52,247 nt of DNA from the NCBI RefSeq assembly GCF_016811235.1, contig NZ_JAFBID010000038.1:1-52247 (forward strand), written 5' to 3'. The notes below the pieces were generated by a model. The model saw only the letters and a list, made by a program, of their open reading frames with translations. It had not been told where the DNA came from and made no database searches. Shown here piece by piece: positions 27,243 through 39,976 of the stretch. The DNA comes from Microvirga arabica. Lineage in GTDB: Bacteria; Pseudomonadota; Alphaproteobacteria; Rhizobiales; Beijerinckiaceae. Within the stretch, counting starts at the first letter, position 1; each line of letters opens with the position of its first letter. Position numbers and translations under genes: made by a program.

Positions 27243-27743
27243 ATGATGACGCTGCGCGCCGTCAAATTCGCCGCTGCACTCGTCCTCGCCCTTGGGGCGG
27301 CGGCGTGTTCGTCCAACAAAGATGAGATGGCCGGTGGAGCCAGCGGCTTCGGAGCCGGCGGTGCCGCCACCCCAGGCAGCGCCCAGGACTTCGTCGTTAA
27401 CGTGGGTGACCGCGTGTTCTTCGAGACCGACTCGACGGATCTGACCCCCACGGCGGTCGCGACCCTCGACAAGCAGGCCCAGTGGCTGCAGCGCTACCCG
27501 CAATATACCTTCATCCTCGAAGGCCATGCGGACGAGCGCGGCACCCGCGAGTACAACTTCTCGCTCTCCGCCCGCCGCTCCCAGGTCGTCCGCGACTACC
27601 TGATCTCCCGCGGCATCCCGGGCAACCGCTTCCGCACCGTGTCCTATGGCAAGGAGCGCCCGGTGGCGGTCTGCAACGACATCTCCTGCTGGTCGCAGAA
27701 CCGGCGTGCGGTGACGGTGCTCGGCAACGGCGCCGGGGCATAA
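27243..27743 (+). CDS. pal: Peptidoglycan-associated lipoprotein Pal
   Basis: A lipoprotein signal with C22 as the lipidated residue (LALGAAAC) is followed by a Gly/Ala-rich linker and a C-terminal OmpA domain. LEGHADERGTREYNFSLSARR and NRRAVTVL hold the diaminopimelate-binding Asp and Arg. The 166-residue length is typical. GGAG lies eight bases before the ATG. Pal anchors the outer membrane to peptidoglycan and interacts with TolB. It has its own upstream region of about 250 bases with a TTAACCAT element, so it may be regulated apart from tolQRAB. Confidence 0.95.
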   Translation: MMTLRAVKFAAALVLALGAAACSSNKDEMAGGASGFGAGGAATPGSAQDFVVNVGDRVFFETDSTDLTPTAVATLDKQAQWLQRYPQYTFILEGHADERGTREYNFSLSARRSQVVRDYLISRGIPGNRFRTVSYGKERPVAVCNDISCWSQNRRAVTVLGNGAGA

Positions 27744-27780
27744 AGCCCCATCGGGTTCACGTTTTGTGAAATCGCAGAAC

Positions 27781-27811
27781 GCCGCCACATTCTCGCCGTG
27801 GCGGCGCTTTT
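27781..27811 (+). terminator. Hairpin terminator after pal
   Basis: GCCGCCAC, a nine-base loop and GTGGCGGC are followed by GCTTTTG. It lies between pal and cpoB. The short T-run suggests partial termination, which would make pal more abundant than cpoB. Confidence 0.65.
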
Positions 27812-27855
27812 GTGTTATTGGCCCCTCCGCCTTGGATCCTTACGGTATTCCCAGC

Positions 27856-28833
27856 ATGTTGCGACGCCTGTTTGTCTTTTTCGCCTTTGCCCTGGCTCTG
27901 GCCGCCCCCGCTTCCGCACAGGATGCGGCTGACGCGATCGTGCGCCTGAACCGGCTCGAGAGCCAGTTCCGCCAAATCTCCGGTCAGATGGAGCAGCTCC
28001 AGTACGAGAACCGCCAGCTGAAGGAACAACTGCGCAAGTTCCAGGAGGACGTGGAGTTCCGCTTCCAGGAAGGGCGCGGCGGCGGCGGCTCCAGGCCCGC
28101 TCCCGCACCGTCCACCGCGACGCCTTCGCGTCCGGCCCAGCCCCCGGCGCAGCCGGCCCCGGCCCAGCCGCAGCGCCGCAGCGACGTGTTCGACCCATCC
28201 GAGGCGCCAGGCGCTCCCGGCGCCCCCCGTCCGCTCGGCTCGACCCCGCCGTCGGCGCCGCTCGCTGAAGTCGATGCGAGCCGTCCGCTGCCGCTTCCGG
28301 GCGGGCAGCTGGCCGGAATCGGGGAGCTGATCGAGCAGGACGACCCCGAGGGCGCGCCGCTCGACTATCCCGCCGAGGCCCAGGCGGCCCTGCCTCAGGG
28401 CGCCATCGCCGAGCGCGCCAACCCCAGCGTGGCGGCAACCAGCGCCGGCAACCCCCGGTCGGACTTCGACACGGCCTACGCCTCCTTCACCTCGAAGCAG
28501 TACGACCAGGCTGAGATGGGTTTTCGCCGTTTCCTCCAGTCCAATCCGCGCGACAAGCTCGTGCCGGAGGCCACCTTCTGGCTCGGCGAGACCTATCTCA
28601 TGCGCAGCCGGTACCGCGAGGCCGCCGAGCAGTTCCTGAACGTCTCGGCCGAGCATCCGGACGCGGCCAAGGCGCCCGATGCCCTGCTGCGGCTCGGCAT
28701 CTCGCTGAACGGGCTGGGCGCCAAGGATCGCGCCTGCGCGGTGTTCTCCGAACTCGACCGCAAATATCCGCAGGCCTCCGCCCCCGTCCGCCAGGCCTCC
28801 GAGCGCGAGCAGAAGCGGATCAAGTGCAGCTGA
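27856..28833 (+). CDS. cpoB: Cell division coordinator CpoB (YbgF)
   Basis: CpoB is a periplasmic TPR protein that coordinates Tol-Pal and peptidoglycan synthesis at division. The 325-residue product has a signal peptide (ending ASAQ, about 22 residues), a trimerising coiled coil (about 25-75), a long Pro/Ala-rich linker (about 75-205) and C-terminal TPR repeats (about 210-325: FDTAYASFTSKQYDQAEMGF, FWLGETYLMRSRYREAAEQF). The ATG is chosen because the signal peptide follows it directly. Confidence 0.93.
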   Translation: MLRRLFVFFAFALALAAPASAQDAADAIVRLNRLESQFRQISGQMEQLQYENRQLKEQLRKFQEDVEFRFQEGRGGGGSRPAPAPSTATPSRPAQPPAQPAPAQPQRRSDVFDPSEAPGAPGAPRPLGSTPPSAPLAEVDASRPLPLPGGQLAGIGELIEQDDPEGAPLDYPAEAQAALPQGAIAERANPSVAATSAGNPRSDFDTAYASFTSKQYDQAEMGFRRFLQSNPRDKLVPEATFWLGETYLMRSRYREAAEQFLNVSAEHPDAAKAPDALLRLGISLNGLGAKDRACAVFSELDRKYPQASAPVRQASEREQKRIKCS

Positions 28834-28860
28834 TCCGCTGACCGTTTGAAGGCCCGCGCT

Positions 28861-29886
28861 GTGGCCCCGATCTCGCCCCCCGACGATCCGCTCTCGGATG
28901 ATGGGCTCGAGCGTCTTTTTTCGTCCCTGAACGAAGCCCCCGGCATCCTCGCCGCCGTATCGGGCGGTCCGGACTCCATGGCCCTCATGCAGAGCCTCGC
29001 CCGCTGGGCTTCCCTCGGACGCCGCCCTCCCATTCACGTTGCAACCGTCGATCATGGCCTGCGGCCTGAGGCTGCCGACGAAGCCGCCTTCGTGGCGCGC
29101 GAGGCCGCTCTCTTGAGCCTGCCGCATCGAACGCTCGCCTGGAGCGGACAAAAGCCCGTGAGCGGAATCCAGGAGGCTGCCCGCGAGGCGCGCTACCGCC
29201 TTCTGGTCGAGCATGCCCGCGAGGCGGCCGCCTCCCATCTCGTCACGGCTCATACCCTCGACGATCAGGCGGAAACGGTAATGATGCGCTTGTCGCGCGG
29301 CTCGGGCCTATCGGGCCTTGCCGGCATGCGCCGGGGCACGGACCGGCAGGGCATCCGTCACGTGCGGCCGTTTCTTGGTTTGCCGAAATCACATCTACTC
29401 GATCATTGCCGGCAGCAGGGCTGGCGCTTCGTCAGCGATCCATCGAACGCGGACGAGCGCTATGCCCGTGTCCGCTGGCGCAGGTTGATGCCGCTCCTTG
29501 CCGCGGAGGGTCTCACCGCCGAGCGACTGGCCCGCCTGGCGGAGAGGGCCGCCCAGGCTGATGAGGCCCTCGATATCAAGGCCTGGGAGGCATTCGACCG
29601 GGGCGAACCGAGTCTTGAAGCCGGAACCCTGTCGTTTCCGGCGCAGATTTTGACGGACGAGCCCTTCGACATCGCCCTAAGGGTGCTGGAGCTGGCTTTG
29701 ACGCAGGCGGGATTGGATCTGGACAATAGCCGTCTGCGCCGGCTCGAGGCCTGCACGGAGCGCCTGCGGCAGGCGGCAGGCGCCCGGGAGGCGCTGAGCC
29801 TCACCATCGCGGGCGCCCATCTGCGCCTGACCCAGGCCGGGCGGGTATATCTGGGGCCGGAACCACCGCGCCACCGGGGCCGTTAG
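28861..29886 (+). CDS. tilS: tRNA(Ile)-lysidine synthetase TilS
   Basis: TilS converts the wobble C of tRNA-Ile(CAU) to lysidine. The N-type ATP pyrophosphatase P-loop SGGPDS is at about 34-39. DHGLRPEA and ATP-binding [26 protein letters not shown] follow, and the conserved [15 protein letters not shown] segment is intact. I prefer GTG with GAAGG eight bases upstream over a TTG five codons earlier. The 341-residue length is slightly short for the family because the C-terminal domain is reduced, as is common in alphaproteobacteria. ftsH follows, as in many relatives. Confidence 0.92.
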   Translation: MAPISPPDDPLSDDGLERLFSSLNEAPGILAAVSGGPDSMALMQSLARWASLGRRPPIHVATVDHGLRPEAADEAAFVAREAALLSLPHRTLAWSGQKPVSGIQEAAREARYRLLVEHAREAAASHLVTAHTLDDQAETVMMRLSRGSGLSGLAGMRRGTDRQGIRHVRPFLGLPKSHLLDHCRQQGWRFVSDPSNADERYARVRWRRLMPLLAAEGLTAERLARLAERAAQADEALDIKAWEAFDRGEPSLEAGTLSFPAQILTDEPFDIALRVLELALTQAGLDLDNSRLRRLEACTERLRQAAGAREALSLTIAGAHLRLTQAGRVYLGPEPPRHRGR

Positions 29887-29939
29887 CCGAATCTCTCGGC
29901 TCAGGTTATCGGATGATGTCGCATCGGCGCCGCATTCCC

Positions 29940-29968
29940 TTGGCAAGGCGGGACGGTATGCCTACATT
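29940..29968 (+). promoter_or_regulatory. Putative ftsH promoter
   Basis: TTGGCA and TACATT are separated by 17 bases in the tilS-ftsH spacer, a good match to the housekeeping consensus. Transcription would start about 55 bases before the ftsH ATG. No clear heat-shock type element is seen. Confidence 0.5.
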
Positions 29969-30031
29969 GAGTTTAGCCGCGCGGGGAGACCTCCTCACGC
30001 TTTCTCTCCCTCTGGGGCAGAACCTGATCAA

Positions 30032-31951
<1,920 letters not shown>

Positions 31952-31975
31952 AACGTCAGTATCTGTGAAATCCAG

Positions 31976-32008
31976 GAACGCCCGCTCCCGCAGCGGGCGT
32001 TCTTTTTT
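31976..32008 (+). terminator. Rho-independent terminator after ftsH
   Basis: GAACGCCCGCT, a five-base loop and AGCGGGCGTTC form an 11-bp perfect stem followed by six T residues. It separates ftsH from glmM, so glmM must have its own promoter in the next 170 bases or depend on read-through. Confidence 0.93.
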
Positions 32009-32176
32009 GTTTACCTCAAAGTACTAATACTACACCTGAGCCAGGCGTAAGGTTTGTAACAATCGCTTATCACTTGTGATGCGCGGATTGGCCTCCATGC
32101 CTTGACCGGAATGGGGGAGGTTGCTTTGAAAAAGCAAAAGCGCGGATCGGCGCCAAAGAATGCGGAGACAAAGCAC

Positions 32177-33532
32177 GTGCGTAAATACTTCGGGACCGAC
32201 GGCATTCGGGGCCGCGCCAACGGCATCATCACGCCGGACCTGGCCCTCAGGGTCGGGCAGGCCGCAGGCCTCATGTTCCAGCAGCGGGGCGATTACCGGC
32301 ACCGGGTTGTGATCGGCAAGGACACGCGTCTCTCCGGCTACATGATCGAATCCGCCCTCCAGGCGGGCTTCACCTCGGTGGGCATGGACGTTCTCCTCCT
32401 CGGCCCGATCCCGACCCCTGCGGTGGCCATGCTGACCCGCTCCATGCGCTGTGACCTCGGCGTCATGATCTCGGCCTCGCACAACCCTTATGAGGATAAC
32501 GGCATCAAGCTGTTCGGCCCGGACGGGTTCAAGCTCAGCGACGACATGGAGCTCCAGATCGAGGCGCTGATCGATTCCGATCTGACCCGCCGCCTGTCCG
32601 GCTCCGCTACGCTGGGCCGCGCCAAGCGCATCGAGAGCGTCCAGGCCCGCTACATCGAATTCGCCAAGCGCACCCTGCCGCGCCAGGTTGATCTCGAAGG
32701 CATGCGGGTGGTGATCGACTGCGCCAACGGCGCCGGCTACAAGGTGGCCCCGGAAGCCCTGTGGGAGCTGGGCGCCGAGGTGATGTCGATCGGCGTGGAG
32801 CCCAACGGCTTCAACATCAACCACGATGTGGGCTCGACCGCGCCCGATGCCCTGATCCAGAAGGTTCGGGAGCTGCGCGCCGATGTGGGCATCGCCCTCG
32901 ACGGCGATGCGGACCGCGTCCTGATCGTCGACGAGAAGGGCCACAAGGTCGACGGCGACCAGCTCATGGGCATAGTCGCCCGCTCGTGGAAGGAAGACGG
33001 ACGCCTGTCGCAGCCCGGCATCGTCGCGACGATCATGTCGAATCTCGGCTTGGAGCGCTTCTTGGGTGACATGGGCCTTGGCCTCGTGCGCACGGCGGTG
33101 GGCGACCGCTACGTGCTCGAGCACATGCGGGCTCACGGCTACAACCTCGGCGGCGAGCAGTCCGGCCACATCATCATGTCCGACTACACCACCACGGGCG
33201 ACGGCCTCGTGGCGGCGCTCCAGCTTCTCGCGGTGGTGAAAAGCCTCGGCAAGCCGGTCTCCGAGGTCTGCCACTGCTTCGAGCCCCTGCCGCAGGTGCT
33301 CAAGAACGTGCGCTACAAGGCCGGCAAGCCCCTGCAGGACGCCTCGGTCATCAAGGCCATCGAGGCCGGACGCGAGACTCTTGGCCAAGGGGGCCGCCTG
33401 GTGATCCGCCCCTCCGGCACCGAGCCGGTCATCCGCGTGATGGGCGAGGGCGACAACGAGGATCTCGTCAACCGCGTGGTCGACGACGTGGTCGATGCCG
33501 TGACCCGGGCCGCCTCGCAGGTGGCGGCTTAA
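32177..33532 (+). CDS. glmM: Phosphoglucosamine mutase GlmM
   Basis: GlmM interconverts glucosamine-6-phosphate and glucosamine-1-phosphate for UDP-GlcNAc, feeding peptidoglycan and lipid A. The 451-residue protein starts [12 protein letters not shown] at GTG, with GGAG nine bases upstream. The open frame extends 25 codons further but without similarity. The phosphorylated serine is S101 in [11 protein letters not shown], the metal loop is DGDADR, the sugar loop GGEQSGHII is present, and [12 protein letters not shown] closes the phosphate site. Confidence 0.95.
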   Translation: MRKYFGTDGIRGRANGIITPDLALRVGQAAGLMFQQRGDYRHRVVIGKDTRLSGYMIESALQAGFTSVGMDVLLLGPIPTPAVAMLTRSMRCDLGVMISASHNPYEDNGIKLFGPDGFKLSDDMELQIEALIDSDLTRRLSGSATLGRAKRIESVQARYIEFAKRTLPRQVDLEGMRVVIDCANGAGYKVAPEALWELGAEVMSIGVEPNGFNINHDVGSTAPDALIQKVRELRADVGIALDGDADRVLIVDEKGHKVDGDQLMGIVARSWKEDGRLSQPGIVATIMSNLGLERFLGDMGLGLVRTAVGDRYVLEHMRAHGYNLGGEQSGHIIMSDYTTTGDGLVAALQLLAVVKSLGKPVSEVCHCFEPLPQVLKNVRYKAGKPLQDASVIKAIEAGRETLGQGGRLVIRPSGTEPVIRVMGEGDNEDLVNRVVDDVVDAVTRAASQVAA

Positions 33533-33561
33533 TATCGCCACGTCTTCTCAGTCTTCAAGCA

Positions 33562-33599
33562 AAAGCCCCGGCGAGATGATCGCCGGGGCTTTCTGTTTC
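33562..33599 (+). terminator. Rho-independent terminator after glmM
   Basis: AAAGCCCCGGCGA, a GATGA loop and TCGCCGGGGCTTT form a 13-bp perfect stem followed by CTGTTTC. It ends the glmM transcript. Confidence 0.88.
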
Positions 33600-33624
33600 G
33601 ACTTCCGCTTCCTTGAGTTCCTCG

Positions 33625-33735
33625 GCCTCATCCTGAGGAGCAGCCGTGAGGCTGCGTCTCGAAGGAGGGTCCAGATTGCACTGGAGGCGCCCTGATCCTT
33701 CGAGACTGTGCTGGCGCACCTCCTCAGGATGAGGG
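33625..33735. repeat. Dispersed palindromic repeat, family B, copy 2
   Basis: GCCTCATCCTGAGGAGCAG on the left and CTCCTCAGGATGAGGGC on the right are inverted. The interior TCTCGAAGGAGGGTCC and GATCCTTCGAGAC are shared with the copy after fba. It lies in the convergent glmM / RND-pump spacer. Confidence 0.8.
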
Positions 33736-33761
33736 CTTGGAAAGAGTGCTATCTCTCCCGA

Positions 33762-36700
33762 TCACTCCGCCGGGTGAGCCGGAGGCTGCGGGGCGGTGTG
33801 GCGTGGCAGATCCTCGCCGTGCGGGCGCTGGCCGGTCTGCGACCGCAGCTTCTCGAGCATCTCACCCACATAGGTGGCGGGCTTGGTATAGCCGCCGATG
33901 AGCAGGTAGATCGCCGGCACCACCAGCACGGTAAGAAGGGTGGACATGGTCACGCCGCCGACGATCACCGTGCCGATGGCGTTGCGCGCCTCGGCGCCGG
34001 CGCCCGTCGACCACGCCAGCGGAATCGCGCCGCCGATCATCGCGATGGAGGTCATCAGGATCGGCCGCAGGCGCAGCACCGAGGCCTCGATCACAGCGTC
34101 CCACACGGACATGCCGCGCTCGCGCAGCTGATTGGCGAACTCGACGATCAGGATGCCGTTCTTCGTCATCAGGCCGATCAGCAGGATCATGCCGATCTGG
34201 CTGTAGATGTTGAGCGACTGCCCGGTGATCGTGAGCGCCGCCAACCCGCCCGTGACGGCGAGCGGCACGGTGAGCATGATGATGAACGGGTTGATCCAGC
34301 TCTCGAACTGCGCCGCCAGCACCAGGAACACCACGAGCAGCGCCATGCCGAAGGTGATGTAGATGGCGTTGGAGGAGTCGCGGAAATCCTGCGACTGGCC
34401 GCGATAACCGATGCGCGCATCCGCAGGCAGCTCTGCGCGCACGATCTGTTCCAGGGTCTGGAGCGCATCGCCGATCGACACGTCGGGCCTCAAGCCCGCG
34501 TCGATGGTGATCGCGCGCATGCGGTTGAAGCGGTTGAGTGTCTGGGGCGCGGCGGCCTCGGTCAGGGTCACGAAGGACGAGAGAGGAACGAGCTCGCCGT
34601 TGGTCGCGCGCACGAAGGTGTTGGCGAGATCGTTTGGCGTCGCCCGGTCCTCCGCGCGGCCGCGCATGATCACAGAGTATTCTTCGCCACGGCTGACGAA
34701 GGTCGAGACCTCGCGCTCGCCGAACATCAGTTCGAGCGTGCGGCCGATATCCTCCACCGAGACGCCGAGATCGGCGGCGCGCTGCCGGTCGATCTGGACG
34801 CGGATGTCGGGCTGGGACTCCCGGTAGTCGGAATCCATGTTCACGAACATGCCCGTTTCCTGCGCCTTCTGCATCACGGTATCGCGCCAGTCGCGCAGGG
34901 TGTCGTAATCGGGGCCGCCGAGCACGAACTGGATCGGCTTGGAGGGGCCGCGCTGGCCGAGCGAGCCGGGGCTGATCGGCGAAACGCGGGCGCCGGGCAG
35001 GTTCGCGACCTTGCGGTTGATCTCCTGCACCAGCTCCTGCTGCTTCATCGTCCGCTGGTCCCACGGCACCAGGCGAACGATGATCATGCCCGCATTCACC
35101 GGCGACGGCCGCGCGAAGCCGGGCGCGACCTGGCTCGTGATGGACGAGACCACGCCCTGCTCCTTGTAGGGCAGCAGAATATTCTCGACTTCCCTGACCC
35201 GCTCGCGGGTATAGTCGAGGCTGGAGCCTTCCGGCGCCTCGATCCGGACGATGATCGCGCCGCGATCCTCCGTCGGGGCGAAGTTCTTCGGCAGACCCTG
35301 GAAGAGGCCGTAGGCCGAAAGCGAGATGGCGAAGCCGATCGCCAGGATCACCAGGGGTGCCTTGAGAACACGGATCAGGATCCGGCGATAGACATTGTTC
35401 ATGCCCGTGAAGAAGGGCTCGGTCATGCGCTGGATGGGGCCATGAGCCGGCACCATCAGCTTGGAGCACATCATCGGCGTGAGGGTTCGCGCGACAACGC
35501 CGGAGAAGAAGATCGCAGCCGCGAGCGTGATGCCGAACTCGCGGAAGAGCTGGCCCGTATTGCCGGTCATAAAGGCGAGCGGCACGAACACGGCCATCAG
35601 CGTGGCGGTGGTGGCGATCACCGCGAACCCGATCTCGCGTGCGCCATCGAAGGAGGCGAGCAGCGGCGGCTGCCCTTCCTCGATGCGGCGATGAACGTTC
35701 TCGATCTCCACGATCGCATCGTCCACCACGATGCCGATGGCCAGCACGACAGCCAGCAGCGTCAGCACGTTGATGGAAGCATTGAAATAGGCCATCACCA
35801 TGCAGGCTGCGATGATCGAGACCGGGATCGCCACGATGGCCACGATGGTCGAGCGCCAGTCGCGCAGAAAGACCAGGATCACCAGGATCACGAGGCCGAC
35901 GCCTTCGAGGAGCGTGGTCAGCACGCCGTTGATCGAGGAGCTGATGAACTGGCTCTCGTCATAGGAGACCTCAGCCGTGGTGCCCGGCGGCAGGGAGGAT
36001 TTAAGCTGCTCCAGCTCGGCGCGCACCCCTTCGGCCACCGACAGGGTATTGGCCGTGGACTGGCGCACGATGCCGAGGCCCGTGGCGACCTTGCCGGCCT
36101 CGTAGAATTCGAAGCGGTTGTCCTCAGGCCCCACCTCGACCCTGGCAACCTCATTGAGTCGCACGAGGTAGCCGTTCTTGTTCGAAACGATCAGCTGCTC
36201 GAAATCCTGCGGCGATGACAGGCGGGAATCCGTCTTGACGGTGAACTCGCGTTGCGCGGATTCGATGCGGCCGCCGGGCAGCTCCACGTTCTGGCGCCGG
36301 ATGGCGCTTTCCAGGTCCTGCACGGTGAGGCCGCGGGCCGCCAGCGCCGGGCGATCGACCCAGACGCGCATCGCATAGCGCCGCTCGCCGGCGAGATACA
36401 CGTTGGCGACGCCCGGCACGGTGGAGAGCCTGTCCACATAGACGCGCTTCAGGAAGTCGCTGAGCTCGAGTGCATCGTAGGTGGAGGAGGTCACGCTGAT
36501 CCACATGATGGCCGAGGCGTTGTCGTCGACCTTGCGGATCACGGGCTGGTCCACGCCGTCGGGCAGGCGGCCGACCACGCGGAACACCGCATCGCGCACG
36601 TCGGAGGTGGCGCCCTCGGGATCGCGCGATACGTCGAACTCAATCGTGACCGAGGAGCGCTCGTTCTGGCTCTGGGAGCGGATCTGGTCGATGCCCTCGA

Positions 36701-36920
36701 TGCCCGCCACCGCGCCTTCGATGACTTCCGTGATCCGGCTTTCGATGACCTCGTTCGAGGCGCCGCGATAAACCGTCGAGACGGACACGACCGGACGGTC
36801 GACGCTCGGATATTCCCGCACCGGCAGCTGGATAAGCGCGGCAAGGCCGCCGACAATCAGCAGCAGGCTGACCACGACGGCGAAGACGGGACGGCGGATG
36901 AAGAGGTCGGAAACCTGCAT
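33762..36920 (-). CDS. RND efflux pump inner-membrane subunit
   Basis: The 1052-residue protein has the AcrB/MexB-like layout: MQVSDLFIRRPVFAVVVSLLLIVGG at the start, two large periplasmic loops, and membrane helices 4-6 with the proton-relay motif AIGIVVDDAIVEIENVHR holding the paired aspartates (about 403-404). The C-terminal GLMTKNGILIVEFANQLRERG repeats the pattern. The ATG after the dispersed repeat is used because it gives the conserved N-terminus. It is downstream of its membrane-fusion partner and no outer-membrane channel gene is present. Substrates cannot be read from sequence. Confidence 0.94.
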   Translation of the reverse strand: MQVSDLFIRRPVFAVVVSLLLIVGGLAALIQLPVREYPSVDRPVVSVSTVYRGASNEVIESRITEVIEGAVAGIEGIDQIRSQSQNERSSVTIEFDVSRDPEGATSDVRDAVFRVVGRLPDGVDQPVIRKVDDNASAIMWISVTSSTYDALELSDFLKRVYVDRLSTVPGVANVYLAGERRYAMRVWVDRPALAARGLTVQDLESAIRRQNVELPGGRIESAQREFTVKTDSRLSSPQDFEQLIVSNKNGYLVRLNEVARVEVGPEDNRFEFYEAGKVATGLGIVRQSTANTLSVAEGVRAELEQLKSSLPPGTTAEVSYDESQFISSSINGVLTTLLEGVGLVILVILVFLRDWRSTIVAIVAIPVSIIAACMVMAYFNASINVLTLLAVVLAIGIVVDDAIVEIENVHRRIEEGQPPLLASFDGAREIGFAVIATTATLMAVFVPLAFMTGNTGQLFREFGITLAAAIFFSGVVARTLTPMMCSKLMVPAHGPIQRMTEPFFTGMNNVYRRILIRVLKAPLVILAIGFAISLSAYGLFQGLPKNFAPTEDRGAIIVRIEAPEGSSLDYTRERVREVENILLPYKEQGVVSSITSQVAPGFARPSPVNAGMIIVRLVPWDQRTMKQQELVQEINRKVANLPGARVSPISPGSLGQRGPSKPIQFVLGGPDYDTLRDWRDTVMQKAQETGMFVNMDSDYRESQPDIRVQIDRQRAADLGVSVEDIGRTLELMFGEREVSTFVSRGEEYSVIMRGRAEDRATPNDLANTFVRATNGELVPLSSFVTLTEAAAPQTLNRFNRMRAITIDAGLRPDVSIGDALQTLEQIVRAELPADARIGYRGQSQDFRDSSNAIYITFGMALLVVFLVLAAQFESWINPFIIMLTVPLAVTGGLAALTITGQSLNIYSQIGMILLIGLMTKNGILIVEFANQLRERGMSVWDAVIEASVLRLRPILMTSIAMIGGAIPLAWSTGAGAEARNAIGTVIVGGVTMSTLLTVLVVPAIYLLIGGYTKPATYVGEMLEKLRSQTGQRPHGEDLPRHTAPQPPAHPAE

Positions 36921-36970
36921 GGCTCTAATCGATCCCGTTCGGGTCAAGTCTTCTGAAGGGTTGAGGCTCG

Positions 36971-37071
36971 GTGTCATCCCCGGCGAGCGACGCGAGGGAA
37001 GGGGATCCACTTGCACGCGCCGCGGCGATGGATTCCGTTCCCCTGCGCTGCGCTCCGGCCGGGAATGACAC
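36971..37071. repeat. Dispersed intergenic repeat, family A, copy 2
   Basis: GTGTCATCCCCGGCGAGCG on the left and GGCCGGGAATGACAC on the right. The GGGATCCACTTGCACGCG and GATTCCGTTCCCCTGCG interior matches the other copies. It lies inside the pump operon, between the adaptor and the transporter genes. Confidence 0.85.
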
Positions 37072-37081
37072 GAAGTGCATT

Positions 37082-38356
37082 TTACTTCCGTTCGGCCGCT
37101 TGGGCGCTGCCGATGGCCTGGGGCAGGTTCAGCGAGGAGCGCGAGGGCTGCTCGCGGTTGGCCGCAGGCGCCGGGGCGGCGGGTGCCGTGGAGCCGACGG
37201 GCCGGGCAATGACTTCAGCGCCCGGGCGCACGCGCTGGACGCCCAGCACCACGATGCTCTCGCCGGCCTTGATGCCGTCCACAACCTCGACCTTGCCGCC
37301 CTGGCGCTGGCCGATGGTGATGACGCGGCGCTCCACCTTGTTGTCCTTCACCGCATACACGATGTGGCGGAGGCCTTCGCTGACGATGGCCTCCTCCGGC
37401 ACCACCACCGCGTCGTTCTGCGCCGAAACCTCCAGGGCGACCGACAGGAACATGCCAGGCTTGAGCGCCTCGTCCGGGTTGTCGAAATCGGCGCTCAGGC
37501 GGACGGTGCGAGTTGCGGGATCCACGCGAGGATCGATGGTGGAAACCGTGCCCTTGAAGATGCGGTCCCGGTAGGCTGCGGCTTTGGCGTTCACCGTCTG
37601 GCCCGGCTCGAGACGGCCCAGGAGGTTCTCCGGCACGGCGAAGTCGAGGCGTACCTTCGACAGGTCGTCGAGGGAGGTGATGCGGGTGCCGGGCGCCACA
37701 TAGGCGCCGAGCGACACGGAGCGGGTGCCGACGCGGCCATTGAAGGGCGCGCGGATCGTCAACTCCTCGAGCCGCGCCTCGGCGGCCCTGCGCTGGGCCT
37801 GAGCCGAGGCGATCGAGCCTTCGAGCGACTTCATCTGGGCGGTCAGGTCCTCGACCTGGGCCTCGGTGCCCGAGCCGGTGCGGCGCAGGGCCTGGGCGCG
37901 CTCGAGCTTGATGGCGATCTCGTTCCGCAGCGCCGCGGCGCGGTTGGCCTCGGCGGTTGCCTGCTCGATGGCGGCGCGGCGCTCGGCGGCGTCGAACTGG
38001 ACCAGCATGTCGCCGGCCTTGACCTTCTGGCCTTCCTCGAAGCCGATCTCGCCGATGATGCCCGCCACCTTGGCGGTCACCATGATGGATTCATAGGCGC
38101 GCACGGTGCCGACCGCCTCCCGGACTTCCACGATGCGCCCGGTCTTGACCGTGTCGACTTCGACGGTTGCCGGACCGGCGGGTCCGCCCCGGCCGCCCGG
38201 ACCCCTCGCAGCGCCGGCCTGCTGGCCGGACGGCTGGCCCACATAGGCGCCGATCACGGGCATATCGGCCAGATGGCCGCCTTTATAGGCGTACCAGCCG
38301 CCAAAGCCTGCCGCCCCCAGCAAGGCTATGACAGCAAGTTGACCGGACACACGCAT
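37082..38356 (-). CDS. RND efflux pump membrane-fusion (adaptor) protein
   Basis: The 424-residue periplasmic adaptor has an N-terminal signal anchor (about 5-24), a Gly/Pro linker, a lipoyl half-motif ([32 protein letters not shown]), an alpha hairpin (about 135-200), the second lipoyl half ([23 protein letters not shown]), and beta-barrel and membrane-proximal domains to about 390. AAGGAG lies five bases before the ATG. It is the first gene of the pump operon, with serC divergent upstream. Confidence 0.92.
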   Translation of the reverse strand: MRVSGQLAVIALLGAAGFGGWYAYKGGHLADMPVIGAYVGQPSGQQAGAARGPGGRGGPAGPATVEVDTVKTGRIVEVREAVGTVRAYESIMVTAKVAGIIGEIGFEEGQKVKAGDMLVQFDAAERRAAIEQATAEANRAAALRNEIAIKLERAQALRRTGSGTEAQVEDLTAQMKSLEGSIASAQAQRRAAEARLEELTIRAPFNGRVGTRSVSLGAYVAPGTRITSLDDLSKVRLDFAVPENLLGRLEPGQTVNAKAAAYRDRIFKGTVSTIDPRVDPATRTVRLSADFDNPDEALKPGMFLSVALEVSAQNDAVVVPEEAIVSEGLRHIVYAVKDNKVERRVITIGQRQGGKVEVVDGIKAGESIVVLGVQRVRPGAEVIARPVGSTAPAAPAPAANREQPSRSSLNLPQAIGSAQAAERK

Positions 38357-38393
38357 GCTCGCTCCTTACAGGTCAGTCTTTGTCGTTCGGTTT

Positions 38394-38436
38394 ATCGGAA
38401 CTTATCACAGGACTATATATGCCAATTAATCGGAAC
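38394..38436. promoter_or_regulatory. Repeated ATCGGAAC boxes upstream of the pump operon
   Basis: ATCGGAAC occurs at both ends of this AT-rich stretch, 35 bases apart start to start. The left copy also forms an imperfect palindrome with an upstream GTTCGG. TATATA lies between them. The position just upstream of the adaptor gene suggests an operator for a TetR-type or similar repressor, as is usual for RND pumps; no regulator gene is in the window. Confidence 0.35.
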
Positions 38437-38518
38437 AGATCCTTCTGAACACAATGTTTTGTATTACGATTTCGTAATCTGGATCGCTGCCGCAAGGACA
38501 GATCAGGCCGCATCCGCC

Positions 38519-38547
38519 TTGACCGTCGCTTTCGCGTCCGTCATACC
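38519..38547 (+). promoter_or_regulatory. Putative serC promoter
   Basis: TTGACC and CATACC are separated by 17 bases. The -35 box is good and the -10 box weak. The predicted start falls at about 38553, right at the first base of the leader hairpin. Confidence 0.4.
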
Positions 38548-38551
38548 GGTC

Positions 38552-38593
38552 GGCGGGACACCTCTCCCCACCGAGAGGCGCCCATCTGAGAGG
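38552..38593 (+). ncRNA. serC leader (cis-regulatory RNA)
   Basis: The stretch folds as GGCG, a five-base bulge, CCTCTC, a CCCACC loop, GAGAGG, CGCC. A second GAGAGG eleven bases on serves as the serC ribosome site. CCTCTC can pair with either copy but not both, so the leader can expose or hide the ribosome site. Alphaproteobacteria are known to carry a conserved serC leader RNA at this position; I assign it to that class by position and structure. The ligand is not known to me. Confidence 0.65.
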
Positions 38594-38602
38594 ATGGATC
38601 AC

Positions 38603-39775
<1,173 letters not shown>

Positions 39776-39785
39776 CGTTCCTTTA

Positions 39786-39952
39786 TCCTCCCCTCGAGGG
39801 GGAGGGTCGACGCCCGTCAGGGCGGCGGGGTGGGGTGGCAGCACCGCCCATCTTCGTCGCCCTCGGACACAACGCACAGACAATCGAACCGACAGCGTCG
39901 TCACCCCACCCCGGCTCTGCGAGCCGACCCTCCCCCTCAAGGGGAGGGTGGG
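39786..39952. repeat. Dispersed intergenic repeat, family D, copy 3
   Basis: CCTCCCCTCGAGGGGGAGGG on the left and CCCTCCCCCTCAAGGGGAGGG-type sequence on the right, with GGGGTGGGGTGG and CACCCCACCCCGG arms. It separates serC and serA and extends the serA frame with ADPPPQGEGG, as in the ybgC copy. Confidence 0.8.
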
Positions 39953-39976
39953 ACGGCTGCAAACAACAGGTGCCCC

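Noticed and set aside
33708..36218. An 836-codon open frame on the plus strand
   Set aside because: It lies opposite the RND transporter gene and has shadow composition (very rich in His, Arg, Asp) with no domain.
36971..38602. A 544-codon N-terminal extension of SerC
   Set aside because: It is antisense to the adaptor gene and runs through a dispersed repeat and the serC leader; the family N-terminus begins at 38603.
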